From Pictodentalium vernedei (Eukaryota > Mollusca > Scaphopoda > Dentaliida > Dentaliidae), in NCBI GenBank assembly GCA_031216915.1, contig CM062289.1, forward strand, positions 386,672,674 through 386,736,673: a stretch of 64,000 nt of DNA. Direction: 5' to 3'. Position 1 is the stretch's first letter. Each line of letters opens with the position of its first letter. This document shows, in pieces, positions 22,755-33,411 of this stretch. A program made the position numbers and the translations under genes. The notes beneath the pieces are model-generated. The model was not told the origin of the DNA. It worked only from the letters and a program-made list of their open reading frames with translations, and searched no databases.

Positions 22755-23890
22755 AGACCGCTTCAACTCGGAGGTCCAACAGGAAAAGTTTTGAGCATTT
22801 ATTTTGCATTTTTACTTGTTTCATAGTTTAAAACTTTTCTCCGGAGGTTCCTTCCGAGGAACCCACTCCCCCACTACTACTCAAAAATACATCAGTATCC
22901 ATTCAGAATGACAATAAAACTGTATGTATCCCCTACTTATCTCGTCATGAAAATCTACTTTTGATAAAGCGATCTCCATTGAAATTATAAGATGCGAGAG
23001 CTTCATTTACTTACTTTTAATAAATGTTTATTGAAAGTAACAAAAGGAAACTCTGTTTTTATCGCAAGCCAATTAGAAGCAACCAGTTCTCAGATAATCA
23101 GGGGCGCGGTGGCATTGCGGTAACCGGTTCTCGTCAGATCACCGAAGTTAAGCATCGTCGAGCCCGGTTAATCCTCGGATGGGTGACCGTCTGAGCGATC
23201 GATTCGGACTCCCGCGTTGTGTCCTTGGGCAAGGCACTTAACACCGATTGTCCTCGTGGTGGAACGATCGATGACGCCGTGTACTAAGGCGTACTGCACG
23301 TCGATGGTGCGCATGTCTTCACCCAGTCTCACCCTGCCTGTGCTGCAGTGCATGCGGAGTTACGATGTTGGGGAGCTGGCAGCTGCTCGTCGTTGCTCGG
23401 TGGTTCTCTCCGGGTACTCCGGCTTCCTCCACCCATAAAACTGTCACGGTCATGATTAGCCATTGTGCATAAGTATATGACCTTAAACACCAATAAATAA
23501 ATAAATAAATAAATACCAACTCGGAGGTCGAACAGGAAAAGTTTTGAGAATTTTTTCGCATTTTTACTTGTTTCATAGTTTAAAACTTTTCTCCGGAGGT
23601 TCCTTCCGAGGAACCCACTCTCCCACTACTACTCAAAAATACATCAGTATCCATTCAGAATGACAAGAAAACTGTATGTATCCCCCAGCTTATCTCGTCA
23701 TGAAAATCGACTTTTGTTGAAGTTATCTCCATTGAAATTATAAGATGAGAAAGCTTCTTTTACTTACTTTTAATAAACGAAAACAACAGACAGCTCCCGG
23801 AGCTGTCTGTTGTTTCCGTTTATTAAAAGTAACAAAAGGAAACTCTGTTTTTTATCGCAGGCCAATTAGAAGCAATTAGTTCACAGATAA
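22755..23890. repeat. Repeat JK, tandem duplicate with a SINE at the junction
   Basis: Unit 1 (22755-23099) and unit 2 (23516-23890) share 'caactcggaggtc.aacagg', 'ctccggaggttccttccgag', 'gatctccattgaaattataa' type blocks. Unit 2 has the full hairpin 'cgaaaacaacagacagctc' (23762-23833); in unit 1 it is deleted to 'aataaatgtttatt'. Confidence 0.75.
23101..23512 (+). mobile_element. 5S-rRNA-headed SINE (gamma), copy 1
   Basis: Head resembles 5S rRNA: 'ggttctcgtcagatcaccga', 'agttaagcatcgtcgagccc', 'cctcggatgggtgaccgtct' correspond to the internal control region. Then the body 'gtgtccttgggcaaggcact' and tail 'gaccttaaacaccaataaa', shared with SINE beta. Sits exactly between two JK units. Confidence 0.85.
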
Positions 23891-23957
23891 TTTGCAGTTA
23901 ATAATATCTATCAGTATCACACACCTACCAACATTAATATTCACTTTGGCTCTTTGT

Positions 23958-24313
23958 ATGGGGCGCGGTGGCTCAGTTGGTAGAGGTGCAGGCTGCAAGC
24001 CGAGAGGTCCTCGTTTCGAATCCCACCTGCGGCAACCGCGTTGTGTCCTTGGGCAAGACACTTCACCCCCATTGCCCACGTGGGGGCACGATGACGTTGT
24101 GTCCCAAGGCGTACTGCACGTCGATGGTGCACCTGTCTTCAACCAATGCTAACCCTGCTTGTGTGGAGTTGGTATGTTGGGGAGCTGACAGCTGCTCGTC
24201 GTTGCCCGGTGGTTCTCTCCGGGTACTCCGGCTTCCTCCACCCGTAAAACTGTCACGGTCATGATTAGCCATTGTGCAGAAATATGTGACCTTAAACACC
24301 AATGAATAAATAA
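23958..24313 (+). mobile_element. SINE beta, full length
   Basis: Head 'gcgcggtggctcagttggta', B-box-like 'tttcgaatcccac', body, 'gggtactccggcttcctcca' and tail. No clear target duplication. Confidence 0.85.
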
Positions 24314-24382
24314 ACTAGAGGGGTGTCATTTGTGTGCAAAGCACACTATAGTATATCCCCGCATTTGCATTTGTGATTATTG

Positions 24383-24805
24383 TCGGGGCCGAATCAAAAG
24401 TCCAAAACCTTTATGCACATCTACAGACGCTATTGATTAACATGAACACACTTTTAGTGTTTCGAATTGAAACCCCTAGGAGTTTTTCTCCGGAAACCAT
24501 TCCTCTAACGACAAAAATGGTGCCCCTTGCATCCCTCGGAGCCAAATCAAAAATCCAAAACCTTTATGCACATCTACAAACCCTATTGATTAACATGAAC
24601 ACACTTTTAGTGTTTCGAATTGAAACCCCTAGGAGTTTTTCAGTGGAAACCATTCCTCTAACGACAAAAGTGCTGGCCCTTGCGCCCCGAGGGCCCAATC
24701 AAAAACCCCAAACCTTTATGCACATCTACAGACCCTACGAATGAACATGAACACACTTTCAATGTTTCGAATTGAAACCCCTAGGAGTTTTTCGTCGGAA
24801 ACCTT
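24383..24805. repeat. Tandem repeat, about 153 bases x 2.8
   Basis: 'aacctttatgcacatctaca' at 24406, 24559 and 24711; also 'gaattgaaacccctaggagt' in each unit. Because 153 is a multiple of three, a 123-codon frame stays open; I regard it as non-coding. Confidence 0.85.
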
Positions 24806-24829
24806 TGTATATCTTTTGCGTTTTTGGAG

Positions 24830-25200
24830 TAATTTGCAAGTTTTTATTCTTCACAGAAAATAAATTTGCAAATCTCACCTCCTAGACTTTATATTGATGG
24901 AATGGACAGTGTCTGTATTATATATTACGATGGGTACACTGTTGATATAATGAACACATAATAAGTTACAGAACATCAGAAGATGGTGAAAACTCCGTAT
25001 TATTATTTTTTAATGGGTTTCAGCAGAGAATAATAGTCAAACGGATTGGGAAAAATTATAAAAGCCAGTTTCTGTATTTTCATACTACTGCAGCAAAATG
25101 CAAGATGTTTGTGAAATGATACGCACATCTATGATACAATTTTGCTAACATTTCGAAATTTCATTTTTTATATGAAATTCCCATACGGCATAATAGATGT
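24830..25200. repeat. Repeat JK, relic
   Basis: 'taatttgcaagtttttattc', 'gttacagaacatcagaagat', 'tttctgtattttcatactac' shared with 40395-41130. Confidence 0.6.
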
Positions 25201-25539
25201 TAATATGGTTTGTGAGGAGCGTCACACTAACAAGTTCGGTAGGCGAATTACGATCGACTGATGCACTTGGTTGTCAAAATGAAGACTGACTGACGCGTTA
25301 TTGCTAAGTCAAAATGCGGCGAATATACGCGTGCAAGTTTCCACTTTATTGTAAGCTGTATTGTAATACGGTAGTTGCTGAATCATACTTGCTTTCCTCG
25401 CACTACCCCTCCCCCTCCCCTCCCCCTCCACACATTACCTTGGATACTTACCACTATCTGCCCACTTACACCGGTGCTTCACATATTGGTCGGAGATTGT
25501 ATGGTTTCGCCAACCACGAAAAAAGTCGTCTCCGCGCCT

Positions 25540-25788
25540 TTAACCCTTTACTCAACGCAGACGATATCAAAATTTATTATTTTAAATATCATTTTTCGAA
25601 ATTTTTCAAAAAAGTTCAACAAAAACATATCATGTGACCCCTCGTTGGAACGAGCTCGACGAGCTCGTTCCAACGAGGGGTCACATGATATGGTTTTGTT
25701 GAAATTTTTTGAAAAATAATATTTTTTCAACTGCTGAATTTGCATATTACGCAGACGGATGCGGCCGATTCGTTCGGTAAAGTGTTAA
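25540..25788 (+). mobile_element. TTAA foldback MITE, family A
   Basis: TTAA both ends, CCCTTTACTCAACG start, CGTTCGGTAAAGTG end. Core palindrome centred near 25660, CTCGTTGG in both arms. Ends 72 bases before the last exon of the peptide gene. Confidence 0.88.
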
Positions 25789-25860
25789 GGTCCAGTCTAA
25801 AAGCCAATAAACATAGTCAACATTGTTTCTTTTTACTTCATTTTCGTTTTTCAATTACAG

Positions 25861-25912
25861 GTTTCAAGATCGCCGATTGACTGGAAAGAGTACGGCTCAA
25901 GAATTTAAGTGA
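25861..25912 (+). CDS. Peptide precursor gene, last coding exon
   Basis: Seen: acceptor 'tttttcaattacag' ends at 25860. The first base completes V73 (GT+G), then 16 codons run to TGA at 25910-25912. The tail FQDRRLTGKSTAQEFK carries a dibasic RR at 77-78. The full product is 89 residues, the size of a small neuropeptide or hormone precursor. Both introns (5.9 and 10.9 kb) are split by MITEs and SINEs. The upstream flank (25789-25848) is also present inverted at about 30985-31040, so part of the last intron has been duplicated. The join rests on splice consensus and phase only; transcript data would settle it. Confidence 0.6.
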
Positions 25913-25956
25913 ATGGAAGGGGATATTTTTGTTTCATAAACGCAAATATTTACAGA

Positions 25957-25962
25957 AATAAA
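25957..25962 (+). terminator. Poly-A signal of the peptide gene
   Basis: AATAAA lies 45 bases after the TGA of the last exon and is followed by a T/G-rich stretch (tctttgttgttg, 25970-25981), as expected of a cleavage region. The 3' UTR would be about 70 bases. Confidence 0.55.
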
Positions 25963-25984
25963 AAGGCCTCTTTGTTGTTGAATT

Positions 25985-26400
25985 AACTTTTGTGCAGTCA
26001 GCGTTAATGTTTCACTGAGGGGCAGAATGTATTATTAATATGTAGTCTGAATGTTTTCCCTTTATCTGGTTCATTATTTCTCTCAGTTGTGATCCTGAAA
26101 GACCCATAAATGGTGTCCTTAAACATCTTAAATATTTTGGTTTTCATGTCACTTTGAGATGGTCTGTATTTAACATTAGACAAAACAAGAGATTGCACCA
26201 GGAGTGCTGACATGCTCCCACCAGAGTGAAGTTGAGGGATAAGGCTGCGTCAGATGCACAATATCTCTCACCCAATTGACCGACCCTGCCACCAACCTCA
26301 AGGGGAAAAGGTTTTTTGCGTAAAATCATTAAAATCTCCACAAACCCAAATCTCCCCCCAAAGTAACGCTATAGAGTCATGTAATTTTAAGAAGAGCATG
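25985..26400. other. Intergenic, unassigned
   Basis: No element or exon recognised downstream of the peptide gene. Confidence 0.35.
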
Positions 26401-27460
26401 TCAAGCATGAAATATGCACCCTCTCTCCTCTCAAAATGCCAAGATGGACACATTTTCAACACTACGCAAACACACATGAGTGGTTTATTGTCTTTGTTTT
26501 ACAGCAGGGGAAAAACAGTACAGATTCACGTACACCTGTTACAAATAGTTTGTGTCAACCAGACCATCGACATGGGAGATGTGAAACTGTTGTATTTGTA
26601 TTACAGCAAGAAATGAATTCACACCTACACGCCCCCCCCCCCCCCCCCCCCACACACTCCCGAGGTAATAGTGAATTCCACAAACATCTGTTACTGAAGT
26701 CGGACCATCCACATAAGACATATAGAACAAAGACATAATGCCACATGTTGGAGGATTTGCATGTACTTTCTTTGTTTACTACAGGGACAAGAAAGCCAAT
26801 CCCTCAGCCACAATGATAATGTCCATATACCTCCATGGGCTAAGTTTGGTGATGATCGGACCATCCAGTGGGAAGAGATGTCGAAGAAGTGCACCCACAA
26901 ACAAACCATCCTCAAACAAGCCGAACAGATAAAAATTAGCTATTTTGTACACTCTTAGGGTCATAAATCATGGGAAAAAATACATGGACAGCAAAACGGC
27001 ACACGTTTCTTAAAGAGCTCGTCATACTGAACACCTGTATGGAATTTCATCAGTATCCTAGCATTAATGTTCAAGTTCATTTGAACAGACATCGGACGGG
27101 CAAATTCTAAAAAATTTCTAAGTCGAAAAGGGGGATAACTCTCGAAAGTGAAATGTAAGAAACATGATGAGAGGCTTGTTTGAAAGCCTTTCCCATAAGC
27201 AATCTTCATGTCAAATTTCATTGAGATCCGACACCCAAACCTAAGATACAACGCCAACAGACAAAAAAATGGCTATTGCGTAAACTCTAATGGCCATAAC
27301 TCATGGAAAAATTACTGAACACCTGTATAAAATTTCATCAAAATCCAAGCACTAATCTTCATATTATGACCTAAACAGACATCGGACGGACGGACACACG
27401 TCCGGACGCAAGGACCGACGCACGCACAGACGCAATCCAGTAAACCTCACTGTTTTTTTT
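26400..27460. repeat. Modular dispersed repeat of molluscan type
   Basis: Blocks 'tttggtgatgatcggaccat', 'ctgaacacctgtatggaatt' (twice), 'catggaaaaattactg', 'ctaaacagacatcggacgga' and 'cggacggacacacg'; poly-C at 26632-26651. Two to three diverged modules. Confidence 0.55.
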
Positions 27461-27564
27461 TTAAAAGTGGGTGTATAATAACTGTTGTTGGCGGAAATCC
27501 AGGCAATCACAACAATACACTACATTTTGAGCATCACATGAACGTCATTACACATCAGTAAACG

Positions 27565-27814
27565 TTAACCCTTTACCCAACGCAGACGATATCAAAATTT
27601 ATTATTTTAAATATAATTTTTTCAAATTTTTCAAAACATTTCAACAAAACCATATCATGTGACCCCCTCGTTGGAACGAGCTCGACGAGCTCGTTCCAAC
27701 GAGGGGTCACATGATATGGTTTTGTTTAAATTTTTTGAAAAATAATATTTTTTCAACTGCTGAATTTTGATATTACGCGGGCGGATGCGGGCGATTCGTT
27801 AGGTAAAGGGTTAA
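27565..27814 (+). mobile_element. TTAA foldback MITE, family A
   Basis: TTAA both sides, CCCTTTACCCAACG start, CGTTAGGTAAAGGG end. Core palindrome centred near 27684. Confidence 0.9.
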
Positions 27815-28098
27815 GGACTAAATACTTCCGACATTTTAGTATAGGATCGCTCAAGACAGATTACATTGTTTATGTAGAGTACACATAGACAAACTCTCAA
27901 ACCATCAGTCAAATTCCAAAACTAACCTGACGATGTTAAGGCCTGGAACCAGTCTTAGCCTTAAATTGTCAATCGCCTATTTTTAGATTCAATCGGCTGG
28001 AATATTTCAGTTGGCTGGAAAAGCGAATCGCAGGTTAGCTTTTTCGACCGACTGAAATATTCCAGCCGATTTAATTTATAAAATACCATAGACTATTA

Positions 28099-28229
28099 GT
28101 TACCCCGTGTCTGATCACGTGGTACGGGTTTTTACCTACCCGAAGCCAGCCGTATCCCATGAGGCCGAATGGGATACGACTGGCTTCGGGTAGGTAAAAA
28201 CCCGTACCACGTGATCAGACACGGGTAAC
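28099..28229. repeat. Near-perfect 131-base palindrome
   Basis: Arms of about 60 bases: 'gtgtctgatcacgtggtacg' outward, 'ccagccgtatcccat' near the centre; about one arm mismatch and one length difference. Lies inside repeat F copy 2. Confidence 0.85.
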
Positions 28230-28404
28230 GAATTCAGTTATCTATTGACTTTCCGTTTTAGAAGTACAATCTATTTCATGTGTGAACACACACAGCATGA
28301 GATCTTTTTATCTTCCATTGTTGAGCCATACAGGTTTCTGTGGAATTTTTGTGCAAAAGAGTTTTTGTGAAAATATGCCGATATGACTGGTATAAAAAAA
28401 TTAT

Positions 28405-28530
28405 TGAATTTCTTTTTTTCTTTTTTGTCTCAAAAACATAGCTTATGAACCCCACATTGGAGGGTACTCGACAAGCTCATTCCAATAAGGGGTCATGAGC
28501 TATATTTTGGAGATAAAAAATTAAAATATA
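28405..28530. repeat. Family B MITE remnant
   Basis: 'ttttgtctcaaaaacatagc', 'gacaagctcattccaataag', 'ggtcatgagctat'. Ends lost. Confidence 0.55.
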
Positions 28531-28904
28531 ATACATGTACACTGTAAAACTGGAATGACGCGTCTTCTACGGGGTATGGACAATTTGTAGATTTCGGAAC
28601 GAGGCTTCCACTGGGTATGGGAAATTTGTCAGTGGCTGGACGGACGTATCGTGGGTTTCAATGAATATGGTCTCATACCACGTATCTATCAACCAATCAA
28701 ATCGAAAAATTCACTTTAGTCTATAGATAAATTCATTTTCTTTGAATCCGCACTAGAAATGTTTCCCATTCGAGACTTAATTTGACAGAATATTTTAATG
28801 GCATTCACAATACAATTAGATATAATTATTTACTAAATAATAATAAATGGGACTCAGTACGGATGTAATTTTATTATTAAGCCACGTAGTTTTTACTAAT
28901 TGTG
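28531..28904. other. Unassigned repeat-flank sequence
   Basis: Nothing recognised. Confidence 0.3.
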
Positions 28905-29050
28905 TTAATATCTTTGTTTTCAAGGTGAATTAAATACTTATTAACTGGAATATTTATAAATGTTGTTCGAAAGAATATATGTTCGTCTTTGTGAATAAAG
29001 GGCTACCACGTCACATCAACAGCGGTCTGCGCGCAAACCTATCCATTCAT

Positions 29051-29480
29051 TTTCTGCTTGTCTGGCAGAAACTTGAGATCCAATACGCAAATTTGATGTT
29101 TATGGTGGTATGGAAATATGGCTATGTCTCTCACCCTTCCATGAACAGTTGACGTTGACAACATGTGTATTACAAGGCCAAGTCGATAAGCGAAACATCC
29201 CTTGTTTACCTCATTCTTTACAAAATGTTAAATAAAAGGGGAGTGATTCCGTGACTCCGTCCGTGTCCAGCTTGTAATTGATATGCAATGCAACTAAAAC
29301 AATTCCCGTCCTCGGGGACCGGGCCGGCCTTCTAGTTATGTATAAACCAACGACACACAACGCCCTGATAGCACGTTCTATGTATCTAACAGGGTTTATG
29401 TGACCAACCAACTAAACATATAGATCAAACATTAAACTTGAAGCACTTTTAGAAGAACTGAACAGTCCATACATGAAACT
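29051..29480. other. Intergenic, unassigned
   Basis: Nothing recognised. Confidence 0.35.
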
Positions 29481-29485
29481 TACTA

Positions 29486-29939
29486 CACGCTAAAAACTAA
29501 AGTGTTAAAAACTACACTTGAAGTGCTGTATTTAACACTTACTAAGTGCTGAACTAGCACTTTGTTCAAGTGTAGATATCCCAGAACTTGACAGGTGTTA
29601 CAATAAGACCACTTGACAAGTGTAATGTCGCGACACTTAAAAGGAAACAACACAGATGACGCGGATTAGGCTCGAACTCTCGAGCCTGATCCGCGTCATC
29701 TGCGTTATGTCCTTTTAATTATGTACCCACCAAGCGCAAATCAAATTATGGACGATTCTGGAAGAACCACCAATGCTAGACACATGGAAAGTGCCATTCA
29801 TTCAAGTTTCAGATTTCTGACGATTGTAATGTCTAAGTGCTTAAAGCATTGCACTTTGAGTGTAAAAATCAAACCCCAAGAGTTAGAATGGGTTTAACAC
29901 CTTGAAAGTGTCAGTTTTAACACTTTAGTTTTTAGTGTG
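29486..29939. mobile_element. Mariner-like MITE with TA duplication
   Basis: Terminal inverted repeats of 25 bases starting CACGCTAAAAACTAAAGTG and CACACTAAAAACTAAAGTG, one mismatch, flanked by TA on both sides (29484-29485, 29940-29941). Contains a second foldback at 29638-29719 ('gatgacgcggattaggctcg' and reverse). No ORF. Confidence 0.8.
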
Positions 29940-30010
29940 TAAAAATATATCTATAAACGAATATATCACCTAATTATATCTATCTATTCAAGAACTAAAA
30001 TCAAACGTCA

Positions 30011-30260
30011 TCAAACAGTTTCCGGTTTGCGAGTATATCTGGATACAGTTTCTTCCGTTGCTACCAAAGTGCCGTTATCTTTGTTTTTGGACCGCCGTTT
30101 ATTTAAACACATAATGATATTTGAAAGTATGTAGTGTACTAAAGGGATGGTTAATATAATACCGAGGCCTATTAGTGACACAACCCAAGCTTTAATTTCC
30201 TCCTTCTCAATTTTGACGACACTGCATTCCACTTCCGTTCTGTTCATTGTAAGTACTTTT
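30011..30260 (-). CDS. MOLO-1-like protein, last exon (transmembrane)
   Basis: Acceptor 'tgtatatctttcag' precedes 30260. Its first base completes the Arg begun in exon 4, then 82 codons run to the stop at 30011. Layout: a sequon (NRT), a charged stretch EKEEIK, a hydrophobic helix of about 25 residues (AWVVSLIGLGIILTIPLV and onward), then a basic stop-transfer KRRSKNK and a short cytoplasmic tail ending RKPETV. This predicts a type I single-pass protein. Whole product: 333 residues, or 320 with the shorter exon 2. No AATAAA is evident in the roughly 70 bases before the MITE at 29939, so the polyadenylation site is unplaced. Confidence 0.7.
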
Positions 30261-30423
30261 CTGAAAGATATACAAATGGCTTTTATCAAGATTTTGAAAA
30301 AAGTAGATTTTTTTTTATAAGCGGTGGTTGAGGAAAGCTTTTTGTATAACCATGGGCCCAGCCTGGGTTAAATTCCTGCCCGGGTATGTTGCCGATTAGA
30401 GCATAGCCGTTTACAAAGCACGA

Positions 30424-30535
30424 ATAGCAGACGACACTTGGAAAAATAATCTTTAAAAAGTGATTTTTTTAGGTTTTTTGCGTCAAAAACATACCTTATG
30501 ACCAATCATTTGGAGCATGCACGCAAGCCCTTGTG
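30424..30535. repeat. Family B MITE remnant
   Basis: 'agcagacgacacttgg', 'gcgtcaaaaacatacctta'. Half copy. Confidence 0.5.
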
Positions 30536-30558
30536 CTTTCCACACTGTGAAAGCAACT

Positions 30559-30814
30559 TTAACCCATAACCCTTTACCAAACGAATCGGCCGCATCCGCC
30601 CGAGTAATATGCAAATTCAGTAGCTGAAAAAATATTATTTTTCAAACAATTTCAACAAAACCATATCATTCGACCCCTCGTTGGAACGAGCTCGTCGAGC
30701 TCGTTCCAACGAGGGGTCGCATGATATGGTTTTGTTGAATTTTTTTGAAAAATTTAAAAAAATGATATTTAAAAAAATAAACTTTGATATCGTCTGCGTT
30801 GGATAAAGGGTTAA
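30559..30814 (-). mobile_element. TTAA foldback MITE, family A
   Basis: TTAA at 30559-30562 and 30811-30814; CCCTTTACC start at 30570, 'gtctgcgttggataaaggg' end. Part of a tandem duplication with the next copy. Confidence 0.85.
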
Positions 30815-31040
30815 AGGCCTCGAGTTTTTGTATACACTTTTGCTGCACTTTGACAGTCTACATCCCGCGGCTTTGATGCTGTTTCTGTTTCTGGGCAAGT
30901 CTTGGTTGTCCATATATGCAGTCAAATCTTGCCTAGCAACAACTGCAAAGGTACTTGCCTAGCAAAAAGTGCAAAGATACTTCGAAAATGAAGTAAAAAG
31001 AAACAACGTTGACTATGTTTATTGGCTTTTAGACTGGACT

Positions 31041-31289
31041 TTAACCCTTTACCCAACGAATCGGTCGCATCCGCCCACGTAATATGCAAATTCAGCAGTT
31101 GAAAAAATATTATTTTTCAAAAAATTTCAACAAAACCATATCATGTGACCCCTCGTTGGAACGATCTCGACGAGCTCGTTCCAACGAGGGGTCACATGAT
31201 ATGGTTTTGTTGAATTTTTTTGAAAAAATTTAAAAAATGATATTTAAAAAAATAAATTTTGATATCGTCTGCGTTGGGTAAAGGGTTAA
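31041..31289 (-). mobile_element. TTAA foldback MITE, family A
   Basis: Perfect TTAA ends, CCCTTTACCCAACG and CGTTGGGTAAAGGG. One arm has GATCTC where the other keeps GAGCTC. Confidence 0.88.
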
Positions 31290-31779
31290 AGGCCTCGAGC
31301 TTTTGTATACACTTTTGCTACACAGTCTACATCCTGCGGCTTTGACGCTGTTTCTGTTTCTGGGCTAGTCTTGGTTGTCCATATATGCAGTCAAATCTTG
31401 CGTAGCAACAACTGCAAAGGTACTTGCCAATGGCAAAAAGTGCAAAGATACTTCGAATGTAACTTGCAAGTTTACATAAAAATGCATACTGAGACACCTA
31501 TTTTGTTGCAGTAAATGTGATCAACGTCGGAAATGGGACTTTAAGGATACACTGACGAAAACGAAAAATAAGTAAAACAAAATTTGATAGGTCATTTTGT
31601 GCTTTGCATATGATTAACTGCTTCGTTGGGTAAAATGTCAAATGCACTGTGGTATGTATATTATGAATTATATATAACAAATAAAAATAATATAATTAAT
31701 AAATATATATAATCATTTTTTTTGTAAACGCGTAGTTACAGGAACAAAAATTTAAAACAAAAACAATAAATACAAAGAA

Positions 31780-33160
31780 CGACACAGGCGTGTGAATGTG
31801 TTAATCGATATGGCACGAGTGCCAGCTCGGAAGGATAAAACGAGAGGTCGCAAGCTTCGAGTTTTATCATTCCGCGATGACACAAGTGCCATATCAATTA
31901 ACCCATTCAAACGCGCGTATCGGTGTGTGTTTATTACACGCCTTCACGTCTATAAAAACAATTATTAGAAGGACACTCAGCAATTCATTCGACAACTATC
32001 AACAAAAACAAACATTTTATCGCCAACCAAATTTGCGTAGGGAACCCGTGTTACTATTTCGGCCCATGAGTTCCAATGTGTTCTATGTGCCCACTGGCAC
32101 ATAGGACACATTGGAAATCAGGGGACAATTTTCAGCTATCGCTAGCCAATGGTAATTGTATTGCACGATTTGTAGAACATTCCAGTGTAATTTCGCTCTA
32201 TTTAATAATATAACAATAACATGACTTTGGAGGGCATTGTGGTTTATTAACGGCCCAACAGGTGTGAAAAGCAGCCCGACAGTTTATAAATGGCCCGAAG
32301 CGAAGTCGAGGGCCGTTGATAAACTGAATAGCTGTTATTCACACCTGTTGGGCCGTTAATAAACCACAAGGCCCGACAAAGTCATGTTATTACTATTATT
32401 ACCACTGCGATTCTGGAAAAAGTTTTGACCCTGAACCTTATATGGCAGCTACAAACTGCCTATTGGTCTTCATTCAATTCGCTTGATTGAGGCATTTTTA
32501 ACGTTTTCAATTTAGGCAGATGATATTATCGTCTGTTCTCAAACAAACTGGTGTCACATGATTATCATGTTAGAAACCTTAAAAATAGACCCGATATTTA
32601 CCGCTTTTCAATCAGGAATGCAGGCTTAATTGAGGCATTTTTAACGTTTTCAATTTAGGCAGATGATATTATCGTCTGTTCTCAAACAAACTGGTGTCAC
32701 ATGATTATCACGTTAGAAACCTTAAAAATAGAACCGATATTTACCGCTTTTCAATCAGGAATGCAGGCTTAAAATGTCTGCAGACTTACTTTTTTTGCTG
32801 GTCATTTTACATATTTAATAATTTAAATAAAAATCACATTGTTTACTAGTTGAAACTATTTCTGGAAACTGTTTCCATTTTCGAGTGCACGACATCGAGG
32901 AACAAAAGTCACTTGACATGTCGGGCTGTTAATGAGATGTTCAACTCATTAGCGGCCCGACACATCACGCGACTTTGTAAGTTGAGCGTTACGTTCTTGT
33001 AATGCCCTGTTAAACTTTGTTAATGTACCAGGGAACGCCGTATAAAGTGGTAATAATAGACTCTTAACGATTTCCGTATGTGGGGAACAGATTTTCATTT
33101 TGAGCATGGTTTAGTGTTGCTGTAGATGGGGATGACATAGAACAGGCGTGTAATAATTTA
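31780..33160. mobile_element. Dispersed element O, copy 2, split by an insertion
   Basis: 31780-32200 matches 16430-16885 (foldback, 'gaaggacactcagcaattca', hairpin D at 32059-32127). The match resumes at about 33065 ('ttccgtatgtggggaacag', 'gaacaggcgtgtaa'). The roughly 860 bases between are foreign. Confidence 0.65.
32205..33058. mobile_element. Insertion in element O, with 190-base foldback and 143-base tandem
   Basis: Foldback 32205-32397 ('gtggtttattaacggcccaa' and reverse, outer 'aacatgacttt' / 'aaagtcatgtt'), then a 143-base direct repeat (32486-32628 and 32629-32772; 'tgaggcatttttaacgtttt'), then a smaller hairpin around 32915-32975 ('catgtcgggctgttaatgag'). No ORF; class unknown. 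Confidence 0.6.
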
Positions 33161-33268
33161 AGTGGACAACGTTTCAAGAAATAAACTCTGACCCAATATT
33201 CCATGAAAGATATTTAGTGTACAAACTAAATGCCCTCGTTTTCATTGGAGGTTTCAAATTTTTCTTAC

Positions 33269-33411
33269 CTGTAATCTTCTAATACTGCTATCAAGATTTT
33301 AACGAATCCTGTTTTATTTTTCATCAGTTTTATGTTCGCGTCATCTGTAATGGCAGACAGACAATCAGCTGTAACATTCGACTTGAATCTATCCCCTAAT
33401 GCAGTGTAGAT
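33269..33411 (-). CDS. MOLO-1-like protein, exon 4
   Basis: Acceptor 'ccatttttcag' precedes 33411; donor CAG|GTAAGA follows 33269. The 47 codons plus AG start IYTALGDRFKSNV, which corresponds to the TPM segment 'Y T.TG.....L.D'. They continue through ITDDANIKLMKNKTGFVKIL to EDY and the first two bases of Arg. Two N-glycosylation sequons (NVT and NKT) suit an extracellular domain. Both splice sites match consensus, and the exon is open in only one frame consistent with its neighbours. Confidence 0.7.

Larger units (their letters stand above)
27905..29050. mobile_element. Dispersed repeat F, copy 2, interrupted
   Basis: 'cctggaaccagtcttagcct', hairpin 'ggctggaatatttcagttgg' and reverse (27990-28072), then an insertion zone 28090-28900, then 'aaggtgaattaaatact' and 'ggtctgcgcgcaaacc' as at 2808-2960. 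Confidence 0.55.
30559..31460. repeat. Tandem segmental duplication including MITE A
   Basis: MITE plus about 170 bases of flank ('aaaggcctcgag.ttttgta', 'gctgtttctgtttctgggc', 'ccatatatgcagtcaaatct') occurs at 30559-30983 and again at 31041-31458. Confidence 0.8.

Noticed and set aside
23101..23215. 5S rRNA gene
   Set aside because: Only the internal promoter part matches and it leads into a SINE body with a TAAA tail; the same chimera occurs three times.
24373..24744. 123-codon open frame with repeats
   Set aside because: A tandem repeat with a multiple-of-three period keeps any frame open; no domain, signal or splice context.
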